DNA from: Smittia aterrima
Lineage: Eukaryota; Arthropoda; Insecta; Diptera; Chironomidae
Assembly: GCA_033063855.1 (NCBI GenBank)
Contig: CP093829.1
Span: forward strand, 16,213,537 to 16,277,536
Reading direction: 5' to 3'
Length of the DNA: 64,000 nt
Within the stretch, counting starts at the first letter, position 1, and every line of letters begins with the position of its first letter. The position numbers and the translations under genes are program-made. The notes beneath the pieces were generated by a model that was not told where the DNA came from, ran no database searches, and was given only the letters and a program-made list of their open reading frames with translations. This document shows, one piece after another, positions 59,682-64,000 of the stretch.

Positions 59682-62173
59682 CTACTTCGTATCACCATTT
59701 TCCTTCGTTGCCGTTAATGCATCAAGAGAAGTGATGAGATTATCTGGAGTTGGACGCTCGCTGGGTTCTGTCGACCAACAGGTCAGCTAAGAGAAGCGGA
59801 AGAGAGGAAACTCATTAAAATTTTAAATTTCCTTTCCTTTTTTGTACTTACCAAAGTTTTTTGCAATTCACTCGGTATCTTGTCGCTCTCAAAAAATTGT
59901 CCGTAATCGATTGATTTGCTTTGAAGCGACTGGATAAATTCTTCATTACCAATGGATTCGAAGGGGAGTGCGCCAGAGTTTAAAACTTCCCAGATCGTGA
60001 CTCCACACGCAAACACATCACTGGCTGTAGAGAACGATGATGAGAGTAAAGTTTCTGGAGCGAGATGACGAAGCGGAATCATTCGGTTGTTGTGCTTAAA
60101 ATATTCATTGGCATGTTTGTCCTTGCATAGGGAAACGGTCGTTAGCTTCACAATGGACTCTTTAGTGATGATGCAGTTTCTGAGGGCGATGTCTCTGTCA
60201 ATAGGAAGGACAGTGTTAGTATGAATATTATGCAAATACTTCTTCCCTAGCTCATCTCACCTGTGAGTCAATTTAGATTTCGCGATTGCGTCAAGTCCGC
60301 ATACGATTTGTCTACAAATGTTGAAGAGTTTCTGAATGGAAATGTCTGAATGTTCAATCAAATGTCCACGCAGCTCATGGTCATGTTCGAGGACAATATA
60401 GTGATGATCCTTTTCGAAGGAAAGCGCGAAGAGTTTCACAACATTTTGCGAATCAACGGCTCGGAATAAATCAATTTGTCTCCGGAACTCAACGAAGAAT
60501 GACTCGTCTTTGATCTTTGACAGCGACTTGACTAAAACAGGCGCCCGCTGTTGTGCTTCAATTTCATTGACATCGCCGTTTTCTACATGATTCTGATGAT
60601 TCTTTAGGGAAATTGCTGGCACGTCTGACTCCGAAATGTTTCCAACTAAAACTTCTCCGAATTCACCGCGCCCTAGTTTGATCAAATCAATTAAACGGTC
60701 GTAACGAATCATCAAATGGTCAATAATGAGAGTGGATGATGGTGATGTGGCAAGTTTCTTGTGTTTATCCGTATGCTGATGGACTTTGTTGGTGCGTGAG
60801 GGTTTTGATTCATGATTTAGCGGCTACATGGATGAATGATTTTGACTCTTTAGCTAGTGACATGTTAACAACTTGAGAGTTTATTACACAACTCACCTCT
60901 TTCTCATCGCCATCACTTGCAGTGTCGTCATTTTGATCCGGATCTTTCTCAGGATCTTCTGCGTTCCTTGACTTTTGACGCTTATTTCGACACCAAAGCA
61001 TCAAAGCCACAACAAGTGATATGTAAACTAAAGCGACAAGGCACGTCATTATAACAGCTTTTGACATGATGAAACCGCCTTCTCGATTTGCGTCCTCAAA
61101 AGATGAGTGGGAATCCATTGCTGTGGAGATAAAAATATAACGATGACGCTAATGAGAGGTTCCTAATGATCCTTGACAAGACGACTTACACTTCACGATA
61201 AGGACAGTTTCAGCACGTTTGAAACCGACGGAGCTCCCGATAAAGCAACCGTAGATTCCGGCATCATCTTGACGAGCCTCGTGAAGCAACAGAGTTCCGT
61301 TTTCAAATATTCTGAAGCGCCCATCGTCGCCATCGTTTGTGCTAATAATCGTTGACTCATGATCCCATTTAATTGTCGGTTCAGGGGAGCCTGAAGCCAC
61401 GCAATCGAGAAACACTGACTGAAGCTCAACGACTTCAAGTTTCTTTGGCGGCGCGATGTCAAACTTAGGAAGAATACGTACTTCAACAGTTGTTTTAATC
61501 GACTCTTCGTCGTTGGAAGCGATGCAAGTGTAGTTGCCTTTGTGATCAAGTTTGACGTTATTAAAAATCAACGTTCCGTTGGCATCCTCAACATCATCTG
61601 GCAATGACTCTTCAGGTTCTTTTACCCAATAAACTTTTGTGCTTCCAGCTGCTTTGCAGTGAACCTTGCTCGACAAGCCCAAATCAACGTTCTTGGTTGA
61701 CAGCGGTTTCGTTGTGAACTTCAAACGTGCTAGAAATAAGATAAAAACGAAAACTTTTTAATTTGCGATAATAAAATCCAATTAAAATTATTGAATTAAA
61801 ACAATCGGAATTTTGAATCAAACGAAACGTGTCCGGATTCGTTAAGCTATCTAAGTGCTTAGAGAATTTTATTCACCAGCTACAACCAGCTTATATCTGA
61901 GGCTTGACTTGATAATGAACTCTCGCCTTTCGTTGTACATTGCGCAATCATAAATTCCCGTGTCGACCGAAGACACTTTAGCGATTGTTAGCTTATAATC
62001 TTCAAAGTCAACATGATAGCGTGATTTATGCAAGGAATTTGTTGGCGATTCATAAGCTTCGTTCACTTCACTTCCATCCTTAAGCCATTTGACGATGCTT
62101 TCTTCTTTCACTCTAGACAACTGACACTCGAGAGAGATTGAAGAGCCTTCCTTGGCATTGAGCGGAACAAAAT
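59682..62173 (-). CDS. otk: Off-track/PTK7-like Ig-domain pseudokinase, 5' incomplete
   Basis: Six exons are visible: 61877-62173, 61190-61729, 60897-61120, 60261-60823, 59852-60194 and 59682-59786, giving 689 residues; the 5' exons with the signal peptide were not found. Otk/PTK7 proteins are Wnt/PCP and plexin co-receptors. Three Ig domains show the C..W..DxGxYxC pattern (ending GIYDCAM, GNYTCIA and GIYGCFI). A transmembrane helix (IMTCLVALVYISLVVALML) follows, then an acidic juxtamembrane part and a kinase-like domain. In the kinase, the glycine loop GRGEFGEV, the beta-3 lysine (APVLVKSL, as in PTK7) and the catalytic-loop motif HRDIALRN are kept. DFG is replaced (VKLTTVSL), the APE motif is present, and the last exon supplies CWSTEPSERP. 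Fly Otk has more Ig domains, so further exons probably lie beyond 64 kb. Confidence 0.88.
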
Positions 62174-64000
62174 CTGTGCGAAATGTTTGTTGCGGAGTCA
62201 GTGGAAGTGCATGTTTAAAGCAAAACTCAATTAAAACTTTCAAACACACGAAATTGAAACATGGCAAACGTGTGATGAGACGGAGAGCGACAAAAAAAAT
62301 CTCATTATTAATTAAAAAAATTTACCCAACGAACCTTCCTCGATCTTATTCCGCTTATTGCGACAGAGTTTTGGTATCCTGAAGGAGCATGGTGAATCTA
62401 GATGAGCATCGTGCTTCTTTGCCGCATCTGTGGATGATCAAAAAGACGATAATACATGAGTTCAAACGATTTAGTGAAGCGTCAACAAACGCTGATGCAG
62501 CTAAAGGGATTGCAAGCTTGTACCGTTCTATAAATAAGCGTTAAGCTTCCAATTTGTTCAATTTTATCTACAGAAAGATTCTATCGTAAAAATGCATTGC
62601 TCGGCTCCGTTTAAGCGAAGCTGTGTAAATATTGGATAGCCGTAGGTACGGCGTCGTTGTCAAGCAATCAATTCCCATTCATTTACTCTGGCGTTTAGCA
62701 AACAAACAGCAGTAGCCGTGCAATGGGAAAACGCGTTTAACAGAAGTCTGGAATGCAGAAGGAGAGAAATGTCGGCGACAAATAGTGAAGGGTGGAGAGG
62801 GAAGGGAGGTAAGATAAGAAAGGTTTGGATCGATAAGACAGAGAAGATCCCAAAAGGTCTCTCAAACTTTACGTTTGCTCTTAAACCTTTTTCTCAAAAC
62901 AGACTTCAACTAGTTCCCTACTTGTCAAACGTGCCATTCACGGAATAATCAAATAAAAATTCTGAATAAAAGTTTAATCGAGAGAGAAATGAAACGCAAT
63001 GCTATGCAAATATTTTAAAACCAAATCTGAATACGAGAATCACAACTCGCCAGAAATGTGCAATGTCGAGTGAGGGTTGAGGTATGTTTGTTGGCATAGG
63101 GGAGTTGAAATAATCCCTCGTCGCAATGACTTTCGGTTGATAGGTCAATAAATTATCAGGAGATTATGATTTGAAAGAAGCTTCTGACATCGTAGATGAC
63201 TTCTCGATGGGAAAAGTGAATAAAAGTGCTCTTGCAAAGCCCCTGGGGCGTAGAGTTGTTTATTTGATGAAACTTTTTTTTTTTGTACATATCAGTTGAA
63301 CACTTTTTTTTTGATAATTCAATTTCCAGTTTTGTTGTCGGCGTTTCTCGCTTTCATTATGTTCTCGCCATACAAATTGTTTACATTTTCTCCCGGCCCC
63401 GAAATCAGAACTCAAATATAGAATCGAGAATAAGAAGAATAAGAGATCGCAGCCATAAAGATATAAAAAGTCGACTCGGAACTCCCTTGAATAGTGTTTA
63501 TTACTCATAATTTTATGTGCCGTGCTTGGCTCTGCGTTAGATGGCTTTAATGTTTACAACTTGATGCGTTGTGTACTCCCGCGACTGCATTTGAGATAAA
63601 CAAACAGCTCAATGGGCATGAAAGAAAGACTCCACGAGTCGAAGCGAAGAAGAAATTTTTCTTTGATGCCTTCTCGTTCTTGAATTCGTAATGAGGAAAT
63701 GAGAAACCGTTCATAATTTGTAATCAAATTTATTGGACCGAATTTTGTCGGAGAGAATTCGGAGAAAGTTTTAAAGAAGTCTTCGCTTTGTAAAAAGTCG
63801 AATGAACACAAAGTTTTCTTTGACTTGAGGTCGATGATTGCATTTTTCAATATTCTTTAAAAGGAAAGGGTTGAAAGAAAGTTGTGGGCAGCGTGAGAAG
63901 AATGGAAGAATCTTCCTTTGTCTTGATGGGAATTTTTCAATTTTCGCTAATTAGGTTAGACAATACAAACACAGTCAAAGCTTTACTTTGCAAACTAAAT
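62174..64000. other. Probable first-intron sequence of otk
   Basis: The first visible otk exon begins at an acceptor (TTTCGCACAG) and lacks a start codon, so this stretch is probably intronic. I searched the minus strand by eye for a signal-peptide exon with a phase-1 donor and found none. No other gene is supported. Confidence 0.45.

Overview
The window looks like nuclear DNA from an insect, most likely a dipteran and possibly a nematoceran. It is AT-rich, most introns are only 52-86 bp, and there are insect-type genes (an Osiris protein, an otk/PTK7 pseudokinase, Su(sable), dPix/rtGEF). Nothing in the sequence fixes the genus. Gene models below were built by joining open frames at GT..AG sites with matching phase; UTR ends were mostly not determinable.

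Layout. From 1 to about 28.7 kb the window is gene-poor; the only convincing gene is the intronless SMG9-like NMD factor (6654-7658). The rest is AT-rich non-coding sequence with several short GA/CT tracts and one odd degenerate tandem repeat near 2 kb. From 28.8 to 38.5 kb it is gene-dense: an Osiris gene (-), BAP18/BACC1 (-) head-to-head with NEDD8 (+), MED11 (+), tail-to-tail with NUFIP1 (-), and head-to-head with TANGO6 (+). TANGO6 converges on a gene (-) for a membrane protein with a signal peptide, an FN3-like domain and a ZP-N module.

The most unusual structure is a 6.3-kb inverted repeat at about 38940-45210: two arms of about 2.1 kb around a 2.0-kb spacer. The signal-peptide exon of the FN3/ZP-N gene sits in the spacer (41568-41655), so one whole arm lies in its first intron. 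The other arm lies just beyond the stop codon of a carboxylesterase gene (-, 45236-47058). A decayed esterase-like C-terminus borders the opposite outer end, which suggests that the inverted duplication once included the esterase 3' end.

From 47.5 to 64 kb four large minus-strand models follow: the PIX/rtGEF Rac/Cdc42 exchange factor, with three phase-compatible alternative C-termini; the CCCH protein Su(sable)/ZC3H4; and an Ig-domain pseudokinase of the otk/PTK7 family whose 5' exons run off the right edge. The genes do not form one pathway. They are mostly RNA/chromatin/transcription housekeeping genes (SMG9, BAP18, MED11, NUFIP1, TANGO6, Su(s)) mixed with epithelial, adhesion and signalling genes (Osiris, ZP-N protein, PIX, otk). 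No CRISPR array, phage, plasmid or viral gene is visible, and I found no convincing tRNA or rRNA gene.
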